Positions 1 through 8,499 are shown, counted from the first letter of the stretch. The stretch is 31,671 nt of DNA from an uncultured Oscillospiraceae bacterium (GCA_905193225.1 CAJJNV010000023.1:1-31671), one strand, 5' to 3'. A program made the numbers and translations. Notes: generated by a model from the letters alone, not told the origin.

Positions 1-330
1 TTTCTCGACGAAATCGGCCTTAAGGAATCGGGACTCGACCGCCTCATATCGGCCTGTTATGACCTTCTCGGCCTCATTTCCTACCTGACCGCCGGCAAGC
101 CCGAGGTCAGAGCCTGGACCATCAAAAAGGGCACCAAAGCACCCCAGGCAGCCGGAAAGATCCATTCCGACTTTGAGCGTGGATTTATCCGCGCCGAAGT
201 CATAGGATACGACGATTTTATGGCGGTTGGCTCTATGGCTGCCGCAAAGGAAAAGGGCCTTGTGAGAAGTGAAGGCAAAGATTATGTCGTTAAAGACGGC
301 GACATTATTTTATTCAGATTCAATGTATAA
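1..330 (+). CDS. ychF: Ribosome-binding ATPase YchF (Obg-like), C-terminal part
   Basis: The frame is open from base 1 and ends in TAA at 328-330, so only the last 109 residues are present and the 5' part lies outside the window. The visible part is the end of the YchF/OLA1 ATPase-type GTPase family: it starts in the residues leading into the TGS domain (SYLTAGKPEVRAWTI), continues with the hallmark APQAAGKIHSDFERGFIRAE segment and ends with DGDIILFRFNV, the usual C-terminus of the family. Family members bind the ribosome and hydrolyse ATP; the nucleotide-binding G domain cannot be checked here. A weak hairpin follows the stop. Identification is firm because the TGS tail is very conserved. 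Confidence 0.93.
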   Translation, partial: FLDEIGLKESGLDRLISACYDLLGLISYLTAGKPEVRAWTIKKGTKAPQAAGKIHSDFERGFIRAEVIGYDDFMAVGSMAAAKEKGLVRSEGKDYVVKDGDIILFRFNV

Positions 331-336
331 AAATTC

Positions 337-366
337 ACCGGTCATTTTCGGAAAACCGGCTGTTTT
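337..366 (+). terminator. Weak possible terminator after ychF
   Basis: A 5-bp stem (CCGGT at 338-342, ACCGG at 355-359) is followed by a short T-rich stretch. The stem is short and the T-run is only four bases, so termination may be partial. Confidence 0.3.
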
Positions 367-387
367 GCGTACAGCTTTCAATTGTGT

Positions 388-403
388 TGCATTTTAAAGT
401 GCA
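388..403. promoter_or_regulatory. Imperfect palindrome upstream of gdhA promoter
   Basis: TGCATTTTAAAGTGCA matches its own reverse complement at 14 of 16 positions. It lies about 60 bp upstream of the predicted gdhA -35 box, a place where an operator could sit. No regulator is assigned; it could be chance in AT-rich DNA. Confidence 0.25.
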
Positions 404-462
404 TAAATAATGAACATTATGTTAAAATTGAAGTAAAACGCGAATTTTTATTCAAAACCCTA

Positions 463-491
463 TTGAAAAAAAACACTTTTAGCAATATAAT
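463..491 (+). promoter_or_regulatory. Sigma-A promoter of gdhA
   Basis: TTGAAA at 463-468 and a perfect TATAAT at 486-491 are separated by 17 nt. The expected start of transcription is near 498, giving a leader of about 30 nt that contains the ribosome site AAAGGAG at 513-519. Confidence 0.8.
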
Positions 492-527
492 AAAAAAGTT
501 AAAAAATCCCTTAAAGGAGTGTTAATA

Positions 528-1859
528 ATGTCATATACGCAAAGAGTTCTTGAAGAGCTCAAAGCCAAAAACCCCGGCGAAAAGGAATTTCACCAGGCAG
601 CCACAGAGGTTCTCGAATCCCTCTCCCCTGTCGTGGAAGCCCATCCCGAATATGAGGAGTGCGCACTGCTTGAAAGACTTGTCGAGCCCGAGCGTACCGT
701 TATGTTCCGTGTTCCCTGGGTAGACGACAACGGCAAGGTTCATGTTAACAAAGGTTACCGCGTTCAGTTCAACAGCGCCATCGGACCTTACAAGGGCGGT
801 CTCCGTCTTCATCCTTCGGTAAACCTCGGAATCCTTAAGTTCCTCGGTTTCGAGCAGGTCTTCAAAAACTCCCTGACCGGTCTGCCCATCGGCGGCGGTA
901 AGGGCGGCTCGGATTTTGACCCCAAGGGCAAGTCCGACAACGAGGTTATGCGTTTCTGCCAGAGCTTTATGACCGAGCTTTATAAACATATCGGCCAGTT
1001 TGTCGATGTTCCCGCAGGCGACATCGGTACCGGCGGACGCGAGATTGGCTATCTTTACGGCCAGTATAAGCGCATCACCGGTAACTATGAGGGCGTTCTC
1101 ACCGGTAAGGGTTTGACCTTCGGCGGTTCTCTCGCCCGCACCGAGGCAACCGGTTACGGACTCATCTATTTCGCCGAGGAAGCTCTTAAACTTAAGGGCA
1201 CAAGCTTCGACGGAAAGGTTGTTGCAATTTCCGGCTCAGGCAACGTTGCCATCTATGCCTGCGAAAAGGCACAGCAGCTTGGCGCAAAGGTTGTTACCAT
1301 GAGCGATTCCAACGGCTGGATCTACGACGAGAACGGCATTGATCTTGCCGCTGTCAAAGAGATCAAAGAAGTTAAGCGCGGCAGAATCAAGGAATATCTC
1401 AATTATCACGGCGACGCAAAATACACCGAGGGCAGAGGCGTTTGGAGCGTAAACTGCGACATCGCACTTCCCTGCGCCACCCAGAACGAGCTGCTTGAGG
1501 ACGACGCTAAACTGCTTGTAAAGAACGGCTGTATGGCAGTTTGCGAAGGCGCCAATATGCCCACCACCCTCGAAGCCACCAACATCATTGTAAACGGCGG
1601 CCTCATCTTCACCCCCGGCAAGGCTTCCAACGCCGGCGGCGTTGCAACCTCCGCTCTTGAGATGTCCCAGAACTCCGAGAGACTCTCCTGGACCTTCGAC
1701 GAGGTTGACGAGAAGCTCCACAATATTATGATCAACATTCATAACAACGCCATCGACGCCGCAGCCCGCTACGGCCACGAGGGCAACTACATCATGGGTG
1801 CTAACATTGCCGGCTTTGAAAAGGTCGCAAACGCCATGATGGCTCAGGGCATTGTCTGA
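528..1859 (+). CDS. gdhA: Glutamate dehydrogenase, NADP(H)-type hexameric
   Basis: This 443-residue protein catalyses the reversible reductive amination of 2-oxoglutarate with ammonia to glutamate in the cytoplasm. The substrate region shows GGGKGG (residues 122-127, catalytic Lys125) and PAGDIGTGGREIG (162-174, catalytic Asp165). The dinucleotide fold has SGSGNVA (235-241). The segment after the second strand, MSDSNGW, resembles NADP-dependent enzymes such as E. coli GdhA, so NADPH and an assimilatory role are inferred. Length is normal for the small hexameric family. The ATG at 528 is chosen because AAAGGAG lies 8 nt upstream; an in-frame GTG at 519 would overlap that site. It is monocistronic, with its own promoter and a terminator at 2023-2070. 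Confidence 0.95.
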   Translation: MSYTQRVLEELKAKNPGEKEFHQAATEVLESLSPVVEAHPEYEECALLERLVEPERTVMFRVPWVDDNGKVHVNKGYRVQFNSAIGPYKGGLRLHPSVNLGILKFLGFEQVFKNSLTGLPIGGGKGGSDFDPKGKSDNEVMRFCQSFMTELYKHIGQFVDVPAGDIGTGGREIGYLYGQYKRITGNYEGVLTGKGLTFGGSLARTEATGYGLIYFAEEALKLKGTSFDGKVVAISGSGNVAIYACEKAQQLGAKVVTMSDSNGWIYDENGIDLAAVKEIKEVKRGRIKEYLNYHGDAKYTEGRGVWSVNCDIALPCATQNELLEDDAKLLVKNGCMAVCEGANMPTTLEATNIIVNGGLIFTPGKASNAGGVATSALEMSQNSERLSWTFDEVDEKLHNIMINIHNNAIDAAARYGHEGNYIMGANIAGFEKVANAMMAQGIV

Positions 1860-2022
1860 TTTGCAATCGTCCGCAAGCATCGGCATTAACTAAGCGCTGC
1901 CGCACATGTCGGCCGATAACAAGCCGACATGCGCAGTGGATTTGATGATTTTAATCTGTCGTCTACGGTGCTTTTGCAAAACGGTTTTGATTTATATTCG
2001 TCAAAGCAACACAAGCTATATA

Positions 2023-2070
2023 AAACGACCCCGTATGATTGTTTAAAAGCATACAGGGCCGTTTTTCTTT
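2023..2070 (+). terminator. Rho-independent terminator of gdhA
   Basis: Arms at 2023-2037 and 2050-2064 pair over 15 positions with two mismatches around a 12-nt loop, followed by a T-rich tract up to 2070. It lies about 165 nt after the gdhA stop. A further stem (1905-1913 with 1923-1931) precedes it but has no T-run. Confidence 0.75.
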
Positions 2071-2176
2071 GCTTGCCAATGTTGTTTATTCCCATCCCTC
2101 TATCTTGTCTTGAAAAGTTAAAACAAGATCATTTCGGCGGTCGCTATATCAGTCCAACACCCGCATGAAAAACAGC

Positions 2177-2210
2177 GAAAAAAGAGACCCGAGATAAATC
2201 GGGTCTCTTT
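2177..2210 (-). terminator. Rho-independent terminator of secDF
   Basis: Read on the minus strand, AAAGAGACCCGA and its complement form a perfect stem around a short loop, followed by a T-run. It starts 13 nt after the secF stop and closes the leftward block. The reverse orientation has few T residues after the stem. Confidence 0.85.
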
Positions 2211-2222
2211 GATTTAAAGAAA

Positions 2223-3656
2223 TTATTTCTTTTTGTTTTTGCCGCCGTTTTCGGCCTGCTTTTTGAGCTTGTGGTCTCTCCACAGCGCCCACAGGGGACT
2301 GGACAGGAAGAGGGAGGAATAGAAACCGGCGCAAATACCGACGCACATCGGGAAGGCAAAGCTGATTATCGAATCGAGGTTCTTTATCTTGGCGATAATG
2401 CAGATTGCAACAACCGCGATGAGGGTTGAAACAGATGTAAATACATTTCGTGTGAAGGAGCCATTGACGCTCATATTAACAATTTCGGAAACGGTCTTTG
2501 TAGAACCGTATTTCTTCTCGTTGGCACGAATTCGGTCATAGATAACGATTGTACCGTTGATGGAGTAACCGAGAATGGTAAGCACGACGGCGATAAAGTT
2601 ATCGTCAAGGGGAATTCTGAACACAACATATACAAAGTAGGAAATGAGAATATCGTGGACAAGGGCAAGGGAAGCAAACATTGCCGCCGAAAGTCCGCCG
2701 ATCCTGCGGAAACGAAGGGAGATGTATATGGTGATTATGAGAGCGCCGATGACCATAGCCACAAGGCACTTGATAAAGAAGCCCTTACCGACCGTGGGTT
2801 TAACGCTGTTGGAGGTGATAAGCTTAATCGAATTGTAGCGGGCCTCTTTAAGTGTGAGGCCGTTATCCGAAAGAACGGTTGCAAGGTCGGTCTGGCTCTG
2901 CTCGGAGAATGCACCGTCCGACTCGGAAGCGTCGGCGGGAACAACCGTTACGGTCTTTTCGTTTGAATCGACGGTTACGGTTACGCTGAATCCGAGAACG
3001 CCTTCAAACGCGGTTTTAAGAGCCGCCTGATCTGCACTGTCGGCCTTATATTCGTAAACCAGCTTTGTACCGAAGTTGGAAACAAGCTCGGTTTTAAGTC
3101 TGTCGGCCACATCGTTTACATCGTTGGAGGAATCAAGGGTAAATGTGTAACCGGTAATACCTTCGCCCAGGGCGGTTGTCAGCTTGTCTTCAACCGAGGT
3201 GGCAATTCTTGCACCCTCGGAGGGAGTTATAACAAGCTTTCCGTCCTCTATTTCGGCGGTGGCGTCTCTGCCGATAGTCTCGGCGGCAATGGAGGCGGCC
3301 TTTTCGGCATCAACCGATTGGGCGGCACCCTCGCCTGCCGTATAGGAATATGTTAAAACGGTAGGGGGAATGGCGTTGGTGGTCATTGTGACCTGACTTG
3401 CGTCCCCGGTCAGTTCCTTGCTGAAAGAAACGGAAACCTCGTCTCCGAGAACCGATGCGGCAATGCTTTTTACCGCATCCTTGTCCATATCTCCGCTGTA
3501 GGAGTAGGTGTAGATGGTACCGCCCTTGAAGTTGGTATCAAGCTTTACCCCGAAGATTATGTTGAATATAACTCCGAAAAGGAGGACACAGGCGGCAATT
3601 ATGGCAAAGGTTTTTCTGTGCTTTATAAAATCAAATTCTTTGTTTATCTTATTCAT
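2223..3656 (-). CDS. secF: Protein translocase subunit SecF with enlarged extracellular domain
   Basis: SecF works with SecD and SecYEG to pull exported proteins through the membrane using the proton gradient. Seen: a first membrane helix at about residues 16-36, the family motif FKGGT (43-47), then five C-terminal helices from about 293 to 456. These include the conserved segment from DDNFIAVVLTILGYS through NGTIVIYDRIR (351-377). The protein has 477 residues, while bacterial SecF is usually near 300. The surplus lies in the extracytoplasmic region, about 48-285, which reads as several alpha/beta units with alternating helix and strand pairs. The lysine-rich end (KKQAENGGKNKKK) is cytoplasmic. 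The ATG at 3656 overlaps the secD end by 8 nt, suggesting coupled translation. Family call is firm; the meaning of the expansion is unknown. Confidence 0.92.
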   Translation of the reverse strand: MNKINKEFDFIKHRKTFAIIAACVLLFGVIFNIIFGVKLDTNFKGGTIYTYSYSGDMDKDAVKSIAASVLGDEVSVSFSKELTGDASQVTMTTNAIPPTVLTYSYTAGEGAAQSVDAEKAASIAAETIGRDATAEIEDGKLVITPSEGARIATSVEDKLTTALGEGITGYTFTLDSSNDVNDVADRLKTELVSNFGTKLVYEYKADSADQAALKTAFEGVLGFSVTVTVDSNEKTVTVVPADASESDGAFSEQSQTDLATVLSDNGLTLKEARYNSIKLITSNSVKPTVGKGFFIKCLVAMVIGALIITIYISLRFRRIGGLSAAMFASLALVHDILISYFVYVVFRIPLDDNFIAVVLTILGYSINGTIVIYDRIRANEKKYGSTKTVSEIVNMSVNGSFTRNVFTSVSTLIAVVAICIIAKIKNLDSIISFAFPMCVGICAGFYSSLFLSSPLWALWRDHKLKKQAENGGKNKKK

Positions 3657-5073
3657 CAGTCTTTACACCTCCGTATAAAGTGGGCTTGCGTAAGAACTTA
3701 AAGCGGGAAATGCCCTTAAGCATAACGCGGGAGGCGAATACACCCATAACGAAGTTAAAGATAACGCCTATAAGCAGGGTGTAACCGAAGGAATATATCG
3801 AGCCGGTGATCGAGTTTGCAACCGAAAGCCCGGGGATAAGACCGATTGTGTGGTTGTAGACCCAAAGGATGGGATAGAATATCTTGGCCCAAAGTCCGTC
3901 GCTGGGTCCGAATATACCCATAAGAAGGATAGCAACAATGATGTTGGTAACGTTACCGTCGAATATTGCCGAGAAGGCATGGGCATAACCGGCGTCGATA
4001 GCGCCGTCGATAGTCTTATTATTGTGGCGAAGCTCTTCGCGGATAAACTCGGAGGTAAGAACGTTGGCGTCAACACCCATACCTATCGAAAGGATGATAC
4101 CGGCAATACCGGGTATGGTAAGTGTGAAGCTGTCCACGCCGTTGAAGAATCCGCTTGTGCAGGCCAGCATACCGGCGATCTGTCCGAGAAGGGCTATGCA
4201 GGCCACAAATCCGGGAACGCGGTATTTTGCTATCATAATGATAACGATAGCGGCAAAAGCAATGATACCCGCAAGAAGCATAACGCTGAGCGAAGCCTCT
4301 CCGAGGGTGGGGTTAATGACGCGGATTGTGTCATCTATTGTAAGGGCAAAAGGCAGCGAACCGGCGTTGATCTTATCGGCCAGGGACTTTGCGTCCTCGG
4401 CGCTGGTCATTCCGGTTATCATGGCCTGGCCGTTTGTTATGGCGCTGTTTACGCGGGGAGCCGAGATGCATTTATCGTCCATGTAAATGGATATGTACTG
4501 ACCCTGAAGCTCGGTAGTGGCGGTGGCAAACTTTGTGCTTCCCTCACTTGTGAGGTTAAGGGCGACATAGTAGCCCTGCTCGGCGTCATAGCTTGCCGAA
4601 GCGCTTTCAACATCGGCCGCACCCTGGAGAATGATGTCTCCGTCTGCATCCTGCTGACCCTTGCGGAAGGTAACCAGAGCGGTCTCGCCCAGATCCTTTA
4701 CCTCCTGCTGAGGATCATAGTCCTCGTTGTCCGATTGCCACGGAAAACGAACGATTATCTGATGATTTTCGTTGTCGGTGTAGATTTCATAGTTGGTAAT
4801 ATTTTTGTTTACCAAACGGTTTGTTATGATGGTTTCGGCGGCCGTCATATCTGCGACTGTAATTCCCGAAACTTCATCTTCCGCTACATCAGGCGTGAAA
4901 ATGGTCTCAACACCACCCTGGATGTCGATACCCCACCTAATGTCATCGGTGCCTTTAAAGACGATGTGCTTTGTGTCGCCGTAGTAGTTGCTCACTCCGA
5001 AGAACGAGACATAGGCGAACGCAAATATCAGAAGTGCAACGACGACAAAGGTAACCTTACCTGAGCGTTTCAT
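3649..5073 (-). CDS. secD: Protein translocase subunit SecD
   Basis: SecD is the partner of SecF in the membrane-embedded export motor. The 474-residue protein has a first membrane helix at 7-27, the P1 motif in the form GIDIQGGVE (48-56; usually GLDLQGG), an extracellular domain to about 250, then five helices. Between the helices lie PGIAGIILSIGMGVDANVL (321-339), with the conserved D335-A-N-V, and FIREEL (343-348). Length is in the normal range for Gram-positive SecD. The ATG at 5073 has GGAGGGA 7 nt upstream. It forms an ATGA overlap with the stop of a small upstream frame (5070-5174). It has its own promoter at 5192-5220 and ends inside secF. In many Clostridia secDF follows the SCIFF peptide genes; these are not seen here. 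Confidence 0.94.
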   Translation of the reverse strand: MKRSGKVTFVVVALLIFAFAYVSFFGVSNYYGDTKHIVFKGTDDIRWGIDIQGGVETIFTPDVAEDEVSGITVADMTAAETIITNRLVNKNITNYEIYTDNENHQIIVRFPWQSDNEDYDPQQEVKDLGETALVTFRKGQQDADGDIILQGAADVESASASYDAEQGYYVALNLTSEGSTKFATATTELQGQYISIYMDDKCISAPRVNSAITNGQAMITGMTSAEDAKSLADKINAGSLPFALTIDDTIRVINPTLGEASLSVMLLAGIIAFAAIVIIMIAKYRVPGFVACIALLGQIAGMLACTSGFFNGVDSFTLTIPGIAGIILSIGMGVDANVLTSEFIREELRHNNKTIDGAIDAGYAHAFSAIFDGNVTNIIVAILLMGIFGPSDGLWAKIFYPILWVYNHTIGLIPGLSVANSITGSIYSFGYTLLIGVIFNFVMGVFASRVMLKGISRFKFLRKPTLYGGVKTDE

Positions 5074-5174
5074 TGGCGTTCCCTCCAGTTTTTGACTTTA
5101 CAGAATTTCTTGATCTGCCTTTTTGCCTTCTTAAAGGCCTTTTCCGCGCCAAATGGGCACAACAGACAATTCAA
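5070..5174 (-). CDS. Possible small basic leader peptide before secD
   Basis: A 34-residue frame with a possible TTG start runs into secD and stops in an ATGA overlap with its start codon. Its product has a CPFGAEKAFKKAK segment followed by further Lys/Arg-rich residues and ends in WRERQ; it contains three cysteines and no membrane helix. Nearly the whole secD leader is used. There is no clear ribosome site before the TTG, and the predicted transcript would start only about 11 nt upstream of it, so the frame could be chance. If translated, the stop/start overlap would couple it to secD translation, in the way secretion-monitoring leader peptides work in other bacteria. That role is inference only. 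Confidence 0.3.
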   Translation of the reverse strand: MNCLLCPFGAEKAFKKAKRQIKKFCKVKNWRERQ

Positions 5175-5191
5175 GACTCTATATAATAGAA

Positions 5192-5220
5192 ATTATACCT
5201 CTTTTTGACCAAAAAGTCAA
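5192..5220 (-). promoter_or_regulatory. Sigma-A promoter of secDF
   Basis: On the minus strand TTGACT (5220-5215) and TATAAT (5197-5192) are 17 nt apart. The -35 box is part of a small inverted repeat, TTGAC-N6-GTCAA. No terminator separates it from the upstream vanY-like gene, so read-through from the glycolytic operon is also possible. Confidence 0.8.
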
Positions 5221-5238
5221 CGATTTTTAACCCGTATT

Positions 5239-6174
5239 TCAGCTATTTCCCGATTTTATGTACTCGCAGTATTCTTCGAGGCACATATTAAGCTCATTCA
5301 TACGTTTTGCGTGCTTAACCCCCACAAAGCGAAGGTGCCACGGCTCGTATATAATGCCGGTCACCGATTCCTTGTCCTCGGGATAGCGAATGACAAATCC
5401 GTATTCGGCACAGTGAGCGGCAAGCCACTTAGCCTCGGCCGTGTTGCGGAAATAGCTTTCGTCCACGCTGTTGAAATCAACCGCAAGACCAAGCTCGTGC
5501 TCACTTGTTCCCGGCCTTGCCACATGACGGGCGGCCTCTGCCTCGGGATCGGCATAGCCGTCGTTTCTGGCCTGCTCAACCCTGGCGTTGAATAGCGAAA
5601 CCTGGGTGCTGTGGGGACGGAAACCTGAAATGGGATAAATGTTCAATCCGTCGGCCTTTGCAGCGTTCACAAGATCCCAGTATGCGCCGACAATACGGCT
5701 GTCGATTTCCCTGCCTATATCATCAATGACCGTCGTGGACGGCTGAACAAATCCTTCGGGCAGCGGGTGTGCCACACTTGCTATCTGAAGATACCACTGG
5801 TCGGCCTCGGCCGCACCCGATACGGTATAGTTAATATAGTCGCCGTTGGATTTTGACGACGAGGGGCTTTGAGAAGAGCCGCCCTGGGAGCCGCTGTCAC
5901 TCTGTCCGCCGCTTTGCGCCTTGGATGTTTCATCCTTAGATTCGGCGTCGCTCTCATCGGAGGACTCGGCTCCTTCGGAAGCATTGCTTTGCTCGGTTGA
6001 CGGTACCGACACAGTCAGGCTGACATCCGAAGAACCGGCCGGATCGACGGCTTGCGGTTTTTTCCCGAGAATTTTTATAAGGGCGAAAACCACAAGCACG
6101 GTCACAACGGCGATAACGGCATATATCCACATTTTTTCGTCGCTTTTCTTTTTGGTTTTTCTTTTAGTCGACAA
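5239..6174 (-). CDS. Membrane-anchored VanY-type D-Ala-D-Ala carboxypeptidase (M15B)
   Basis: The enzyme is predicted to remove the terminal D-Ala from peptidoglycan stem peptides outside the membrane. Residues 1-16 are basic, 17-36 form a membrane helix, and about 45-112 are a Ser/Asp/Gln/Gly-rich linker. The M15 catalytic domain follows with SGFRPHSTQ (183-191), the zinc motif SEHELGLAVD (224-233; His226, Asp233) and EPWHLRFVG (277-285; zinc ligand His280). The start is TTG at 6174: AGGAGAG lies 8 nt upstream inside the end of gpmI, and the two genes overlap by 11 nt. The alternative ATG at residue 15 would remove the positive residues before the helix. Vancomycin resistance should not be inferred; housekeeping enzymes of this family (DacB/LdcB-like) are common. 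Confidence 0.88.
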   Translation of the reverse strand: MSTKRKTKKKSDEKMWIYAVIAVVTVLVVFALIKILGKKPQAVDPAGSSDVSLTVSVPSTEQSNASEGAESSDESDAESKDETSKAQSGGQSDSGSQGGSSQSPSSSKSNGDYINYTVSGAAEADQWYLQIASVAHPLPEGFVQPSTTVIDDIGREIDSRIVGAYWDLVNAAKADGLNIYPISGFRPHSTQVSLFNARVEQARNDGYADPEAEAARHVARPGTSEHELGLAVDFNSVDESYFRNTAEAKWLAAHCAEYGFVIRYPEDKESVTGIIYEPWHLRFVGVKHAKRMNELNMCLEEYCEYIKSGNS

Positions 6175-7696
6175 TGATGCTCTCTCCTGTCATTTCCTCG
6201 GGCTGTTTGATACCGAGAATTTTAAGCATTGTGGGAGATATATCGGCAAGGCGGCCGCCCTCGCGCAGTTTGCAATCGCCGTAGCCGCAAACGATAAAGG
6301 GAACGGGATTGGTGGTGTGAGCGGTGAAGGGGGTTCCGTCATCAGAAGCCATACAGTCGGCATTGCCGTGGTCGGCGGTTATAAGGGTCACGCCGCCCAT
6401 TTTAAGGGTGGAGTTAACCACCCGTCCTACGCACTCGTCCACAGTTTCCACAGCCTTTACGGCCGCGTCGAAAATGCCGGTATGTCCGACCATATCGCAG
6501 TTGGCGAAATTGAGAATGACCACATCGTATTTTCCGCTTTCGATGGCCTCGCAAACGGCGTCGCAAACGGGATATGCGCTCATCTCGGGTTTAAGGTCAA
6601 AGGTCGAAACATCGGGAGTGGGAATAAGGATTCTGTCCTCGCCCTCAAACTTGACCTCCTCGCCGCCGTTGAAGAAAAATGTCACGTGGGCATACTTGGT
6701 GGTCTCGGCAATGCGAAGCTGGGTACATCCCGCCTTTGAAAGGGTCTCTCCCATAGTCATTTTAAGCTCTTCGGGAGCAAAAGCGACCTTTACATTAGGC
6801 ATTGTGGCGTCATACTCGGTCATACAAACATAATAGAGGGGGATCATTTCCCGCTCAAAGCCCTTAAACTCGGGATCGACAAAGGCACGCGTTATCTCTC
6901 TCGCGCGGTCTGGGCGGAAGTTGAAAAAGATGAAGGAATCATCCTTGTTTATTCCGCTGTAATCGCCGATAACTGTGGGAACAACAAACTCATCGGTGAT
7001 GAACTTACCGTCCTCGTCCTTTGTGGCATAGGATTTTTCAAGAGCATCAACGGCGCAATCGAATTTAAGCCCCTCGCCCTTGGCAATGGCGTTATATGCC
7101 TTTTGGACTCTTCCCCACTGGGTGTCTCTGTCCATTCCGTAGTAACGGCCGGCAATTGTTGCAAGGCGGCCTACGCCTATCTCCTCAAGCTTTTTATATG
7201 CTTCCTTAACATATTTTATACCCGAGGCAGGAGGAACATCGCGGCCGTCCAGCAGGGCGTGAACGCACACATTTTTAACGCCCTTTTTCTTGGCAAGCTC
7301 AAGCAGTCCCCAAAGGTGGGTGTTATGGCTGTGCACGCCGCCGTCCGAAAGAAGGCCGGCAAGATGAAGGGTTGTACCCTTTTCGATGCAGTTGTCCATT
7401 GCGCCCACAAGCACGGGATTTTCAAAGAAATCGCCGTCGGAAATCGATTTGGTTATACGGGTAAGCTCCTGATAAACAACGCGGCCTGCGCCGATGTTGG
7501 TATGTCCTACCTCGCTGTTGCCCATCTGTCCGTCGGGAAGGCCGACATCCATGCCCGATGCGCCGATCTGAGTGTGGGGATACATTTCGACAAATTTGTC
7601 GAGATTAGGGGTGTTGGCCGAATAGATGGCATTGTTTTTATGGTTGGGATTTATTCCGAAACCGTCCATTATTGTTAAAACAACAGGTTTTTTCAT
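6164..7696 (-). CDS. gpmI: 2,3-bisphosphoglycerate-independent phosphoglycerate mutase
   Basis: GpmI interconverts 3- and 2-phosphoglycerate in glycolysis using two Mn2+ ions, without a bisphosphoglycerate cofactor. The 510-residue product has the usual family length. It shows the metal residue Asp11 in TIMDGFG (8-14), the catalytic serine Ser61 in GQMGNSEVGHTNIGAGR, and the C-terminal metal motif TADHGNADCM. The start is set at ATG 7696, with GAGGTG upstream at 6 nt spacing; the frame is open further upstream but that part overlaps tpiA. It begins 13 nt after tpiA and its last codons carry the ribosome site and start of the VanY-type gene, so all are one operon. Enolase and GAPDH genes are not in the window. 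Confidence 0.97.
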   Translation of the reverse strand: MKKPVVLTIMDGFGINPNHKNNAIYSANTPNLDKFVEMYPHTQIGASGMDVGLPDGQMGNSEVGHTNIGAGRVVYQELTRITKSISDGDFFENPVLVGAMDNCIEKGTTLHLAGLLSDGGVHSHNTHLWGLLELAKKKGVKNVCVHALLDGRDVPPASGIKYVKEAYKKLEEIGVGRLATIAGRYYGMDRDTQWGRVQKAYNAIAKGEGLKFDCAVDALEKSYATKDEDGKFITDEFVVPTVIGDYSGINKDDSFIFFNFRPDRAREITRAFVDPEFKGFEREMIPLYYVCMTEYDATMPNVKVAFAPEELKMTMGETLSKAGCTQLRIAETTKYAHVTFFFNGGEEVKFEGEDRILIPTPDVSTFDLKPEMSAYPVCDAVCEAIESGKYDVVILNFANCDMVGHTGIFDAAVKAVETVDECVGRVVNSTLKMGGVTLITADHGNADCMASDDGTPFTAHTTNPVPFIVCGYGDCKLREGGRLADISPTMLKILGIKQPEEMTGESIIVD

Positions 7697-7709
7697 AGTG
7701 TGCACCTCT

Positions 7710-8477
7710 TTACTTTGAAGCGGCTTCAACAATAGCTGCAAAGTCGGGAGCTTTAAGGGAAGCTCCGCCGATAAGTCCGCCGTCGACATTTTCCTTAGAA
7801 AGAAGCTCGGCAGCATTTTTAGCGTTCATGGATCCGCCGTACTGAATGGTCATACCGTCGGCAATTTCCCTGCCGTAAAGTCCGGCAACCGTATCGCGGA
7901 TTATCTTGCAGACCTCGTCGGCCTGATCGGCGGTGGCGGTAAGGCCGGTACCGATTGCCCAGATAGGCTCATAAGCAATGATAACATTTTTGACCTGCTC
8001 TGCCGAAAGTCCGCCAAGAGCGATTTTGACCTGCATTGCCACAAGTTCTGCGGTAATGCCCTGTTCCCGCTGTTCCTTATATTCGCCGACGCAAAGTATT
8101 CCTTTAAGGCCGTTTTCGAGGGCGGCTTTAAGGCGCTTTGCAACCGTCTCGTCGGTGTCGCCGAAATAGGTGCGGCGCTCGCTGTGTCCGAGGATTACAT
8201 ATTCAACGCCCATTTCCTTAAGCATGGGAGCCGAGATTTCTCCGGTAAAGGCACCGGATTTTTCAAAATGGCAGTTCTGAGCGCCGATCTTGATATTTGT
8301 GCCCTTTGTCGCCTCAAGAGCGGTGCAAAGATCCACAAAGGGAACGCACATAATAACGCCGCAGTCGGCCTTTTCAAGCAGGGGCTTTGCCTCCTCGATA
8401 AGAGCCTTGGCCTCGGCCGGAGTTTTGTTCATCTTCCAGTTGCCGGCAATGACGGCATTTCTGAGATTTTTATTCAT
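7710..8477 (-). CDS. tpiA: Triosephosphate isomerase
   Basis: TpiA interconverts dihydroxyacetone phosphate and glyceraldehyde 3-phosphate. The 255-residue TIM-barrel protein has all catalytic residues: AGNWKMN (11-17, Lys15), ILGHSERR (95-102, His98) and AYEPIWAIGTG (168-178, Glu170). The phosphate-binding end is seen in QYGGSMN and GGLIGGASL. The ATG at 8477 is preceded by AAGGAG at 9 nt. It lies 22 nt after pgk and 13 nt before gpmI in the same leftward operon. Confidence 0.98.
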   Translation of the reverse strand: MNKNLRNAVIAGNWKMNKTPAEAKALIEEAKPLLEKADCGVIMCVPFVDLCTALEATKGTNIKIGAQNCHFEKSGAFTGEISAPMLKEMGVEYVILGHSERRTYFGDTDETVAKRLKAALENGLKGILCVGEYKEQREQGITAELVAMQVKIALGGLSAEQVKNVIIAYEPIWAIGTGLTATADQADEVCKIIRDTVAGLYGREIADGMTIQYGGSMNAKNAAELLSKENVDGGLIGGASLKAPDFAAIVEAASK

Positions 8478-8499
8478 TTAAAAGGACTCCTTAAAAGAA

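Noticed and set aside
1905..1931. Stem (9 bp) soon after the gdhA stop as a terminator
   Set aside because: No T-run follows the stem; the hairpin at 2023-2070 has one and is preferred.
3850..5064. Long open frame (404 codons) on the plus strand opposite secD
   Set aside because: It lies wholly antisense to the well-supported secD gene, has no ribosome site and no recognisable product.
5239..6174. Reading the VanY-type gene as a vancomycin resistance gene
   Set aside because: No vanA/B-type ligase, VanH, VanX or two-component system is nearby, and this family includes ordinary wall enzymes.
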